Assembly (NCBI GenBank): GCA_030428695.1 | Contig: JAUIEM010000239.1 | Span: forward strand, 1-15,398 | Origin: a bacterium | Lineage (GTDB): Bacteria > Planctomycetota > J058 > JAJDCP01 | Direction of reading: 5' to 3' | Length of the DNA: 15,398 bases | Shown here: piece by piece, positions 7,263 through 14,133 of the stretch | Position numbering within the stretch: the first letter of the stretch is position 1 | How the letters are laid out: every line of letters begins with the position of its first letter | Notes under the pieces: generated by a model | Told to the model about the DNA's origin: nothing | Seen by the model: the letters and a program-made list of their open reading frames with translations, nothing else | Databases searched by the model: none | Made by a program: the position numbers and the translations under genes

Positions 7263-7736
7263 GTGGCTCTGAAAAAGGTCAAGATCAAGAAGGTCATCGG
7301 TCCGACCAGCAACGGCACCGCCGTCCTGCTCGGCAACTCCGAGAAGACCTTCGTCATGTTCATCGGCCAGTACGAGGGCGCCGCGATCATCCGCGAGCTC
7401 AACGATGAGACCACCCCCCGCCCGCTCACCCACGACCTCCTGTCGAACGTGCTGCTCGGCTTCGACGTCGAGGTCAAGCGCATCGTGATCACCGACCTGA
7501 TCAAGAACATCTTCCACGCGACGATCATCCTCGAGCAGAAGTGTGTCACCGAGGCAGGGCAGTGGAACGGCAAGCGCAACGAGGTCCGCATCGACGCGCG
7601 CCCGAGCGACTGCCTGGTGATCGCGCTGAAGGAGAAGGCGGACATCTGGGTCTCCGACCTGGTCCTGCAGAAGGTGCGCGACGTCTCCGAGGAGATCCGC
7701 GGCACCAAGGAAAGCCCCACCGACACTGAGCTCTGA
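7263..7736 (+). CDS. Bifunctional nuclease (BFN)/DUF151-family protein
   Basis: Small protein of the BFN/DUF151 domain family (PF02577), named for a plant nuclease; in bacteria its job is poorly defined. From the GTG at 7263 it has 157 residues: KVKIKKVIGPTSNGTAVLL at the start, IGQYEGAAI at 35-43, the RPLTHDLL core at 53-60, then the DARPSD signature at 111-116 followed by CLVIALKEKADIWVSDLVL. I prefer 7263 to the GTG at 7233 because the family begins only a few residues before the first strand and because the promoter start near 7231 leaves no leader for the upstream codon; GGGAA at 7254-7258 is a plausible but close ribosome-binding site. The tail after 142 is acidic/polar. A uracil-DNA glycosylase follows after 10 bases, in the same unit. 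Confidence 0.85.
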   Translation: MALKKVKIKKVIGPTSNGTAVLLGNSEKTFVMFIGQYEGAAIIRELNDETTPRPLTHDLLSNVLLGFDVEVKRIVITDLIKNIFHATIILEQKCVTEAGQWNGKRNEVRIDARPSDCLVIALKEKADIWVSDLVLQKVRDVSEEIRGTKESPTDTEL

Positions 7737-7746
7737 GGTTCCCAGC

Positions 7747-8598
7747 ATGGGCGTGTTCGAACAGACGCGCGCGGCGCGCCTGTGGCTCGAGCGGTACGGT
7801 CCCTGGCTGCGGGTGCCGCCCCCGCCGGCGCGTCGGAAACGCCCGCCGGCCGCGCTCGCGCCGGCCAGGCCAGAGGCGCGCCGCCCGGCGCCGGAGGCCC
7901 GGGGCCCTGGACCCGACGCCCGGGCTGGACGCGATGCACCCCGCCCCGTACCGGAGGCGCCCGCGACGCGGGCGCCGACCGCCGCAGCCCGCGCGGCGCC
8001 GTCTCGGGCGCGCGGCCCGCTCGACGCCCTGCAGGCGGAGTTCGAGATCTGCCTGCGCTGCCGGCGCTCGCGGCAGCGCACGATGGTCGTGTTCGGCGCG
8101 GGCTTCCGCGACGCCGACCTGATGTTCGTCGGCATCGCGCCGTCGGCCGAGGACGACCTCGCGGGCGCCCCGTTCACCGGCGAGGCCGGGGCCCTGCTCG
8201 AGCGGATGGTCGAGGGCGGGATGGAGCTCCCGTTCGAGTCGGTCTACCGCACGACGCTGCTGCGCTGCCACGCCGAGGGCCCGGCGCGGCCGGACGAGCT
8301 CGAGGCCTGCCGGGGGCTGCTCGACGCCGAGCTCGAGGCGGTGCGGCCCCGGCTCCTGTGCCTGCTCGGTCCAGCGGCGGCCAACGCCCTGCTCGGCGGA
8401 GAGCGCGAGCTCGACGCCTGGCGGGGTCGCTGGCACAGCCACGGCGACCTGCCCGTCCGGGTCACCTACGATCCCGCCGCGCTGCTCGCCCTCGGGCCGC
8501 GCGAGGCCCGCGCGCACAAGCGCGCGGCCTGGGAGGATCTCAAGGCCGTGCTCGGGCGCCTGCGCGAGCGCTGCGGAGGCCATCTGCTGCCCTGGTAG
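7747..8598 (+). CDS. Family 4-like uracil-DNA glycosylase with Fe-S cysteines and altered catalytic motif
   Basis: Belongs to the uracil-DNA glycosylase superfamily, closest to the Fe-S family 4 (UDGa) that removes uracil from DNA. Of 283 residues, 1-22 form a short amphipathic segment, 23-90 a low-complexity Pro/Ala/Arg linker, and 91-275 the glycosylase domain. The four cluster cysteines are in the expected places: C102 and C105 (CLRC), C174 (LLRC) and C188 (EAC). Motif 1 is GIAPS at 129-133 instead of GEAPG; the downstream motif is YDPAALL at 241-247, where family members have HPAALL, so the usual His is Asp242. It may be inactive, altered in specificity or regulatory. GAGG at 7735-7738 precedes the ATG by eight bases. 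Confidence 0.83.
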   Translation: MGVFEQTRAARLWLERYGPWLRVPPPPARRKRPPAALAPARPEARRPAPEARGPGPDARAGRDAPRPVPEAPATRAPTAAARAAPSRARGPLDALQAEFEICLRCRRSRQRTMVVFGAGFRDADLMFVGIAPSAEDDLAGAPFTGEAGALLERMVEGGMELPFESVYRTTLLRCHAEGPARPDELEACRGLLDAELEAVRPRLLCLLGPAAANALLGGERELDAWRGRWHSHGDLPVRVTYDPAALLALGPREARAHKRAAWEDLKAVLGRLRERCGGHLLPW

Positions 8599-8606
8599 TC
8601 GTGACC

Positions 8607-8624
8607 CTGCGATGACGGTCGCAG
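8607..8624 (+). terminator. Weak hairpin after the glycosylase gene
   Basis: A 6-bp stem, CTGCGA paired with TCGCAG around a six-base loop, starts nine bases after the glycosylase stop. No T-tract follows directly, so a terminator role is only a possibility suggested by position between two transcription units. Confidence 0.22.
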
Positions 8625-8673
8625 ACCATGCTCAAGGCACGTTCACACGCTGTCTTGTTGTCTTTAGCGGCGT

Positions 8674-8702
8674 TTGACACGAGCTTTGCGGAGGGATATA
8701 CT
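8674..8702 (+). promoter_or_regulatory. Near-consensus sigma70 promoter of the pilus locus
   Basis: TTGACA at 8674-8679, a 17-bp spacer and TATACT at 8697-8702: eleven of twelve hexamer positions match consensus. Predicted start is about 8708-8710, giving a leader of about 84 bases before the pilM-N ATG at 8793. It also shows that the in-frame upstream codons are not translated. Confidence 0.8.
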
Positions 8703-8704
8703 CC

Positions 8705-8720
8705 GACCCTTCAAAGGGTC
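8705..8720 (+). promoter_or_regulatory. Perfect 16-bp dyad at the predicted transcript start
   Basis: GACCCT and AGGGTC are exact inverted repeats around TCAA, directly after the -10 element. As DNA it could be an operator covering +1; as RNA it would form a 5'-terminal hairpin. No matching dyad was noticed at the other two promoters. Confidence 0.4.
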
Positions 8721-8792
8721 CGTGTCCGCTGCCCAGGCCGATTCCACGTTTCGGCTCGCGAGAGCCTCGTCTATCAAGAGAGCGCGATAAAT

Positions 8793-10610
8793 ATGGCAAG
8801 TAGCGTTGCGTGGGGAATCGACATCGGCAGGTTCTCGCTCAAGGCCGTCAAGATCCGGAACATCAAAGGCGAGCTGGAAATCGAGGCCCTGCACTACTAC
8901 CAGTACGACAAGATCGCCCCCGGCCTCGACGTCACCAACGCCTCCCGCCAGGCGCTCGACACCCTGATCGAGGAAGTCGGCGCGAAGAAGATCAAGCGTG
9001 ACGCGATCGCGGTCTGCCTGCCCGGGCAGACCGCCTTCTGCCGCTTCCTCGAGCTGCCGCCCGTCGACGAGAAGAAGATCGACGAGACCATCGCGCTCGA
9101 GGCCAAGCAGCAGATCCCGTTCCCGATCGAGAACGTCAACTGGGGCTACCACAAGATCGACCGCAACTACGGCCCCGGTGAGCAGGTCGAGGTCGGCATC
9201 TTCGCGATCAAGAAGGAGGCGGTGCAGGACTTCGTCAACGAGCTCAAGGGCGCGGGCCTCGAGCCTGAGCTGCTGACGATCGCGCCGCTGGCCCTCTACA
9301 ACTTCGCGTCTTTCGATTGCAAGACCGGCGGCGGCACCATCCTGCTCGACATCGGCGCCGACCAGACCAACCTGGTGATCATCGACGGCGAGCGGTTGTG
9401 GATCCGCAACCTGCCGATCGCCGGCAACGACATCACCAAGAGCCTGCAGGACAAGTTCCAGATTCCGTTCAAGGAAGCGGAGAAGCTGAAGAAGAACGCG
9501 CGCAAGTCCTCGAACGCGAAGAAGATCTTCAGTGTGATGCAGCCGGTGCTCAAAGACTTCCTCAGCGAGGTGCACCGCTCGCTCGGCTTCTACAAGTCGA
9601 AGCAGAAGAAGGCGAAGCTGTCGCGCATCCTGCTGACCGGAAACGGCACGAAGCTGTTCAACCTCAGCTCCTTCCTCGGCAAGGAGCTCGAGTACAAGAT
9701 CCGCCGCGTGCAGCAGCTCAACCACTTCAGCATCGACCCCGAAGCCGACATGGAGCTCCTCAAGGTCCAGCTGCCGAGCTTCTCGGTCGCCTTCGGCCTC
9801 GCGATCCAGGCGGTCGGCGCCGGCAAGGCCGACGTCAACCTGCTGCCGCGGGCGGTCGTCCAGCGTCAGACCATCCAGCAGAAGGCGCCGATGGTGTTCG
9901 CGGGGGCGATCCTGCTCCTGCTCGGCGCGGTCCTCGCCTACTTCATCCAGGACGCGCGCATCGCCGGCGTGAACGATCGCCTCGAGATGCTCAGCTCCCC
10001 AGAGGTCAGCGAGCTCGAGGACGCCGAAGAAGACCTCGAAGAGGTCGTGGGCCAGCTCAAGGAGCCGATGCAGCGCATCGGCGAGATGCAGGAGATCGTC
10101 ACCGAGCGCCTCTGGCCGGTCGAGATCGCCGAGCGCCTCAACCGGGTGATCCCGGACGGCTCGGCGCTGCCCTGGCGCGACGAGGGCGCGGACGACGAAC
10201 GCGTCAAGATTCCCGCCGGCATGCCGGAGAAGATCGTCGACCTCGAGCTGCCTGCCGAGAACGCGGTCAACGAGGTCAACACCCAGAAGACCTGGGTGAC
10301 CGGCATGTCCCTCCAGCGGGCCGCGGACGGGGAGCAGCGCTTCTACACCGTGCGCCTGACCGTCGCGAAGGAGGTGGCGAACCGCTCCGACGCCGCGCTG
10401 CTCAGCGCGATCAAGGCCGAGATCGCGAGCGCGATCGCCCGCGAGTTCGGTTTTCCGGCGGGTGTCGAGGTCCGCACCGTGTCGCAGGCCCGGCGGGCTG
10501 CCCTGTTCAAGGACGCCGCCCAGGGCACGAACTTCTATCAGGTCGGCTTCGAGTGGGGCTTCCCCGTCGACGCCTGGCTCGAGTCCCTCAACGCCGCAGA
10601 GCAGCCGTAG
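8793..10610 (+). CDS. pilM: PilM-PilN fusion: actin-like pilus assembly ATPase joined to a membrane-anchored PilN-like region
   Basis: Inner-membrane platform component of a type IV pilus-like system, 605 residues. Residues 5-340 are an actin-like PilM domain: WGIDIGRFSLKAVK at 7-20 (phosphate 1), LLDIGADQTNLVIIDG at 184-199 (phosphate 2) and LLTGNGTKL at 280-288 (adenosine). Straight after comes VNLLPRAVV at 348-356, equivalent to the cytoplasmic INLLP peptide by which PilN docks on PilM, then one membrane helix at about 366-386, a coiled-coil-prone acidic stretch at 395-440 and a periplasmic alpha/beta-like domain to 605. PilM and PilN are usually separate genes. The ATG at 8793 is chosen because a promoter lies inside the longer frame; AAGAGAG at 8776-8782 is an acceptable ribosome-binding site. 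The next gene starts ten bases after the stop. Confidence 0.88.
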   Translation: MASSVAWGIDIGRFSLKAVKIRNIKGELEIEALHYYQYDKIAPGLDVTNASRQALDTLIEEVGAKKIKRDAIAVCLPGQTAFCRFLELPPVDEKKIDETIALEAKQQIPFPIENVNWGYHKIDRNYGPGEQVEVGIFAIKKEAVQDFVNELKGAGLEPELLTIAPLALYNFASFDCKTGGGTILLDIGADQTNLVIIDGERLWIRNLPIAGNDITKSLQDKFQIPFKEAEKLKKNARKSSNAKKIFSVMQPVLKDFLSEVHRSLGFYKSKQKKAKLSRILLTGNGTKLFNLSSFLGKELEYKIRRVQQLNHFSIDPEADMELLKVQLPSFSVAFGLAIQAVGAGKADVNLLPRAVVQRQTIQQKAPMVFAGAILLLLGAVLAYFIQDARIAGVNDRLEMLSSPEVSELEDAEEDLEEVVGQLKEPMQRIGEMQEIVTERLWPVEIAERLNRVIPDGSALPWRDEGADDERVKIPAGMPEKIVDLELPAENAVNEVNTQKTWVTGMSLQRAADGEQRFYTVRLTVAKEVANRSDAALLSAIKAEIASAIAREFGFPAGVEVRTVSQARRAALFKDAAQGTNFYQVGFEWGFPVDAWLESLNAAEQP

Positions 10611-10619
10611 GAGCGGGTG

Positions 10620-11633
10620 ATGAACGAGAAGACGGTATTCGGCATCGTCGGTGCGGTCGCCGTGATCGCGCTCGGCCTCTTCATCTTCACCTACGTCAGC
10701 TCTTCGGCCGAGTGGGAGAAGATCGACCGGAAGATCAAGCCCAGCAGCAGGAATCCTGCGGGCAAGATCAAGGCCTGGGCGGAAGAGAAGACCGACATGC
10801 CTCCGAAGAACTGGGGCCCGAACGCCGACTCGGTCGCCGCCCAGCTCGAGAACGTGCTCGCCACCGAGGCGCTGCTCGAGAGCGTCACCGAGTTGAAAGA
10901 CACGTACGACGCCGAGGCCGAGCGCGTGCGCGACCGCCTGCAGACCGTGACCAACAGCAAGCTGGACATGTGGTTCGAGGGCCTCGGCACCGAAGTGCGG
11001 CAGGACGACTTCCGCGCCCGGCTGCGCACCGAGATCACCAACCTCGCGAACCTCTATCCGGTGCTGTTCGCGAGCGACAGCCAGCTCGTCGACGAGACCT
11101 TCGCCGAAGACCTGACCAGCCTGGGCCGCGGCGGCCTGGTGCCGAGCGAGCTGCAGTTCATCCAGAAGCGCTTCTGGACGATCGCCGCCTTCCTCGAAGC
11201 GGTCCACGTCGGCGGCGGCCTGAAGGTCACGACCCTGCGCGCGCTCGGCGACCGCGACCCGAACCGCGAGGCCGATCGCAAGTACGTGACCGAGCTGCCC
11301 TTCCAGGCGAGCATCGAGATCCCGCTCAGCGACCTGCCGAAGCTGATGGTCGAGCTGACGAACTCCGAGGTCTACTTCCGCATCGACCAGCTCGATGTCG
11401 ACAAGGCGCCGCTACGCGACGAGCACCTGATCCGGGCCGGTGACCCCTACCCCGAGAACCGGGGTGAGCTGATCGACCTCAAGGCCCTGCGCCTCGACGC
11501 GAAGCTCCTGATCTTCGACGTCGGCACGCCGGCCGCCGACAAGGCCAAGTCCGACGACGACCTCTTTTTCGAGCTGCCCTGCCTTGTCACGATCAAGGCC
11601 GCGGCGCTCGACAGCAAGACGGAGGACGAGTGA
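10620..11633 (+). CDS. PilO-position single-pass inner-membrane pilus locus protein
   Basis: A bitopic membrane protein of 337 residues: short cytoplasmic MNEK, membrane helix at about 5-27, then a periplasmic region with a helical stretch at 30-130 and alpha/beta segments later (KVTTLRALGD, FQASIEIPLSDLPKLMVELTNS, LLIFDVGTP, ELPCLVTIKAAAL). The repeated strand-helix-strand pattern and the place after PilM-PilN recall PilO/GspM and the Amuc_1100-type proteins of Akkermansia pilus-like clusters, but I see no diagnostic motif, so function is inferred from position and topology. The ATG at 10620 has AGGAG at 10609-10613 six bases upstream; the GTG one codon earlier is too close. It overlaps the next gene (TGATG), implying coupled synthesis of partner subunits. 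Confidence 0.8.
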   Translation: MNEKTVFGIVGAVAVIALGLFIFTYVSSSAEWEKIDRKIKPSSRNPAGKIKAWAEEKTDMPPKNWGPNADSVAAQLENVLATEALLESVTELKDTYDAEAERVRDRLQTVTNSKLDMWFEGLGTEVRQDDFRARLRTEITNLANLYPVLFASDSQLVDETFAEDLTSLGRGGLVPSELQFIQKRFWTIAAFLEAVHVGGGLKVTTLRALGDRDPNREADRKYVTELPFQASIEIPLSDLPKLMVELTNSEVYFRIDQLDVDKAPLRDEHLIRAGDPYPENRGELIDLKALRLDAKLLIFDVGTPAADKAKSDDDLFFELPCLVTIKAAALDSKTEDE

Positions 11634-12682
11634 TGTCTGCCGCCGCGAACTGGGCCGAGCACCTCGACAAGATCTCCCTCGGCGTCGGCGGGTTGCTGTT
11701 CGTCGTGATGATCGTCCTCAGCCTCGGGGGCGCCGACGAAGAGCGCATCGCCGCGATCGCGAGCAACATCGAGATCGTCACCGCGCAGGCCGAGAAGGTC
11801 GATGAGAACCTGCCGGACGAGGGCCTGAGTGGCGTGACGCCGAGCACCGCCTTCCGCGACCAGCTCTCGGCCCGCTTCTCGCCCTTCAGCTTCCCGCGCT
11901 GGGCGACCCACCGCCGTCCCCTGATCCTGCGCAGGGTCAAGGCCCGCAGCCCGGACGTGCTGTGCGTGCACGAGCCGCCGAGCCTCGACGATCCGGTCGT
12001 CGAGCGCGGCAAGATCATCCTCAGCTGGACCGCGAGCGACGAAGACGACAACGTCAACATCACCGAGTACAAGATCTTCCGGGGCACCAACCTCAGCGAT
12101 CCCGAAGAGCAGCTCGAAGACTTCGAAGAGGTCGACAGTATCGACCCGGGGACCGCCTTCGAGCTGACCTGGGAGGACACGACGGTCGAGCCCGACATGT
12201 CCTACACCTACTACGTCGTCAGCTCGGCCGTTCCCGACGAGCGGGCGGTCGCCTCCGAGTCCGGCTTCATCTTCGACGAGGAAGACTACAACAAGAGCAC
12301 GCTGATCAGCGACACGGTCGTCACCCCCGCCGAGACCCTGATCTGGGTGCAGGACGTCGAGCTCGAGTTCCCCGGAGACGGCTTCGATCCCGAGCGCGAC
12401 ACCGTCGAGTTCCGCGTCGCCCGCTGGGACCCGGCCGAGAACGGCTTCGGCCGCGGCGAGCGGCTCGATCCTATGACCGTGGGCTATCCCCAGGACGAGC
12501 CGAACTACATCGGCGAGGGCTCGCTGAAGACCAACTGGTACGTCAACCGCATCGGTGCCGAGGAAGTGGGCCGCGACGCCTTCGGCAACCCGATCTGGGA
12601 GTTCTGGGCCGAGATCAAGCACCGCTTCTCCGGCAAGACCAAGAAGCTGGTCAAGGGCGAGCGCCCCGACGAGGTCGACTGA
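11633..12682 (+). CDS. Membrane-anchored fibronectin-III-like protein of the pilus locus
   Basis: Not a recognised named family. The 349-residue protein has a membrane helix at about 13-32, a helical spacer, the box WATHRRPLILRR at 90-101, a fibronectin-type-III-like beta region at about 112-205 (VERGKIILSWTASDEDDNVNITEYKIFRG and the closing YTYYVVSS), and a second beta-rich domain at 235-345 containing ERDTVEFRVARWDPAENGFGR. It has no catalytic motif. Most of it should lie in the periplasm. The ATG at 11633 overlaps the previous stop, with GGAGG at 11621-11625 seven bases upstream. A paralogue starts 317 bp downstream. It probably acts as a structural connector between inner-membrane platform and outer-membrane pore, perhaps the counterpart of PilP; that role is inference. 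Confidence 0.8.
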   Translation: MSAAANWAEHLDKISLGVGGLLFVVMIVLSLGGADEERIAAIASNIEIVTAQAEKVDENLPDEGLSGVTPSTAFRDQLSARFSPFSFPRWATHRRPLILRRVKARSPDVLCVHEPPSLDDPVVERGKIILSWTASDEDDNVNITEYKIFRGTNLSDPEEQLEDFEEVDSIDPGTAFELTWEDTTVEPDMSYTYYVVSSAVPDERAVASESGFIFDEEDYNKSTLISDTVVTPAETLIWVQDVELEFPGDGFDPERDTVEFRVARWDPAENGFGRGERLDPMTVGYPQDEPNYIGEGSLKTNWYVNRIGAEEVGRDAFGNPIWEFWAEIKHRFSGKTKKLVKGERPDEVD

Positions 12683-12710
12683 GCCCACCGCACCGCTTGC
12701 TTCTTGTAAG

Positions 12711-12904
12711 CCCGTCGGATTCACCGGGATTCCTGCTGCGGACCCGGATGCCGCAGATCTCGGGCGCTTCGAGCCTTCTGCGCTGCTCACCTATGGACGG
12801 TGTGCCAGCGATGCAAAAAACGGCTCCGCTGCTCGAAGACTCGAAGCGCCCGATCTCAAGCGGCCTCCGGGCCCTCGCGACGAAATCCCGGTGAATCAGC
12901 CGGG
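12711..12904 (+). repeat. MITE-like palindromic dispersed repeat, copy 2
   Basis: A 194-bp second copy, same orientation as 3534-3726, lying 28 bp after the FnIII-like gene's stop in a 316-bp gap. Terminal arms 12711-12731 and 12884-12904 pair with two mismatches. One arm position has changed on both sides relative to copy 1 (G-C pair becomes T-A), keeping the pairing. The one-base insertion in an A-run at about 12814-12819 shifts any reading frame, arguing that the element is not coding. The flanking 5-mers are GTAAG (left) and GCATG (right), agreeing at three of five positions, so no clear target duplication remains. A small hairpin at 12695-12711 touches its left edge and a strong GC hairpin follows its right edge. 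Confidence 0.85.
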
Positions 12905-12908
12905 GCAT

Positions 12909-12930
12909 GGCCGAGCCCCCGGGCTCGGCC
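12909..12930 (+). terminator. Perfect 10-bp GC hairpin, candidate terminator
   Basis: GGCCGAGCCC and GGGCTCGGCC are exact complements separated by CC, four bases after repeat copy 2. Only TT then TGTG follows, so it is not a textbook intrinsic terminator, but such stems often end transcripts in GC-rich genomes. It would separate the first FnIII-like gene from its paralogue. Confidence 0.45.
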
Positions 12931-12998
12931 TTGTGCGTGACGGACCCGTGACATCGCATCCCGAGTCTGGACCGCGGTCGCGGAGCGGGAGGCGAGCG

Positions 12999-14000
12999 AT
13001 GCGTTCGTGGAGAGAACAGCTCGACAAGATGGCGGTCGGCCTCGGCAGCACCTTCTTCGTGCTCGCCCTGGCGTGCAGCTTCGGAGGCTTCGACGACGCC
13101 GCCTTCACGGACCTCGAGTCGCACCTGCGGGCGGTGCGGGCCCGGAGCGCGCAGGTCGATGCGGCGCTCCCCGGCCCGACGGATGGCAGCGCCGGAGACG
13201 ACTTCGCCGCGCTGCTCGAGCGCCCGTCGCCCTTCACCCTGCCGGCCTGGGCGACCCACCGCCGGCCGCTGATCCTGCGGAGGATGGCCGAGATGCGGGA
13301 GCCGCTGGCGTGCCGGCATGACGCGCCCGTGCTCGCGCGGCCGTCGGTCGAGCGCGGCGCGATCACCTTGCGGTGGAGTCCGGGGGAGGGGGACGCGCAC
13401 GTCGAGATCACCCACTACAGCGTCGAGCGGGCCGTCAACCCGCGCGACGTAGAGCCGGTCTTCGCCGCGCTCGCCGAGCTGCCCTTCGCGGGCCTCGACT
13501 ACGTCTACACCGACCGCGATGTGGAACCGGACGGCGGCTACGTCTACCGCATCGTCAGCCACGCCCGTCCCGACCTCCGGGCGCGGACCGCTTCGGAAGG
13601 CTTCGTGTTTCCGATCGGGACGGTCGAGCAGGAGGCGCGCAGCGCGCTTGTGTACGCGCCGGGCGAGGTCGAGATCACGCTGTTGCAGGTGACGATGGAG
13701 TTCCCCGACCTCGGCATGGAGCCCGAGCGGGACACGGCCGTGTTCGGCGTCGCGCGCTGGGACGAGGCCGCTGGCGCCTTCGGCCGGGCCCGGCGGGTCG
13801 GGCCGTTGACCGTCGGGAACATCGAGCGCGACGGTCCGCACCTGATCGCGGACCGGGAAGGCTCGACCGGCTGGTACCCGGTCCGGATCTGGGCTGTCGA
13901 CGGCACGGATGATCTTCATCCGATCTGGGAGTACCACGTCGAGATCCGTCACGTCGAGTCCGGTCGCAGCCGCGAGCTGATCGCCGGAGGGGAGCGCTGA
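12999..14000 (+). CDS. Second membrane-anchored fibronectin-III-like protein (paralogue of the preceding gene)
   Basis: A 333-residue paralogue of the protein at 11633-12682. It has the same order: short basic N-terminus, membrane helix at about 12-30, helical spacer, WATHRRPLILRR at 84-95, an FnIII-like region at about 110-190 (VERGAITLRWSPGEGDAHVEITHYSVERA, closing YVYRIVSHARPD), and a second domain with ERDTAVFGVARWDEAAGAFGRARR at 243-266 and IWEYHVEIRHVESGRS near the end. The box around residue 84 is identical in the two proteins over 12 residues, while other regions have diverged strongly. The ATG at 12999 has GGGAGG at 12987-12992 six bases upstream; the in-frame sequence before it runs through the hairpin and repeat and is rejected. 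Function is unknown; heterodimer formation with its neighbour is a guess. No convincing promoter was found between 12931 and 12998. Confidence 0.78.
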   Translation: MRSWREQLDKMAVGLGSTFFVLALACSFGGFDDAAFTDLESHLRAVRARSAQVDAALPGPTDGSAGDDFAALLERPSPFTLPAWATHRRPLILRRMAEMREPLACRHDAPVLARPSVERGAITLRWSPGEGDAHVEITHYSVERAVNPRDVEPVFAALAELPFAGLDYVYTDRDVEPDGGYVYRIVSHARPDLRARTASEGFVFPIGTVEQEARSALVYAPGEVEITLLQVTMEFPDLGMEPERDTAVFGVARWDEAAGAFGRARRVGPLTVGNIERDGPHLIADREGSTGWYPVRIWAVDGTDDLHPIWEYHVEIRHVESGRSRELIAGGER

Positions 14001-14133
14001 AAGCCGCATTCTACGCGGTGTCTCAGCCTTGACCCGGGGGTGACATTCTCGTGACAGTGTCCGCCTACTTTACACACGCAAACGCACAGTTGGAGCGTAG
14101 GGTCCGGCCCTCGGTCCCTGGAGGATCTTTCGC

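Noticed and set aside
8628..8792. Upstream start of the PilM-PilN protein at 8628
   Set aside because: A near-consensus promoter (8674-8702) lies inside this extension, and the PilM family begins a few residues before the GIDIG motif, matching the ATG at 8793.
12555..12998. Upstream start of the second FnIII-like protein
   Set aside because: The frame runs antisense-free but through the end of the previous gene, the repeat and the GC hairpin. The ATG at 12999 has a good ribosome-binding site and gives an N-terminus parallel to the paralogue.
14004..14018. CCGC/GCGG hairpin after the second FnIII-like gene as a terminator
   Set aside because: Only a 4-bp stem with no T-run; too weak to call.
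14029..14071. Sigma70 promoter before the secretin-like gene (TTGACC with TACTTT)
   Set aside because: The spacer would be 31 bp; no hexamer pair with a 16-18 bp spacer matches well.
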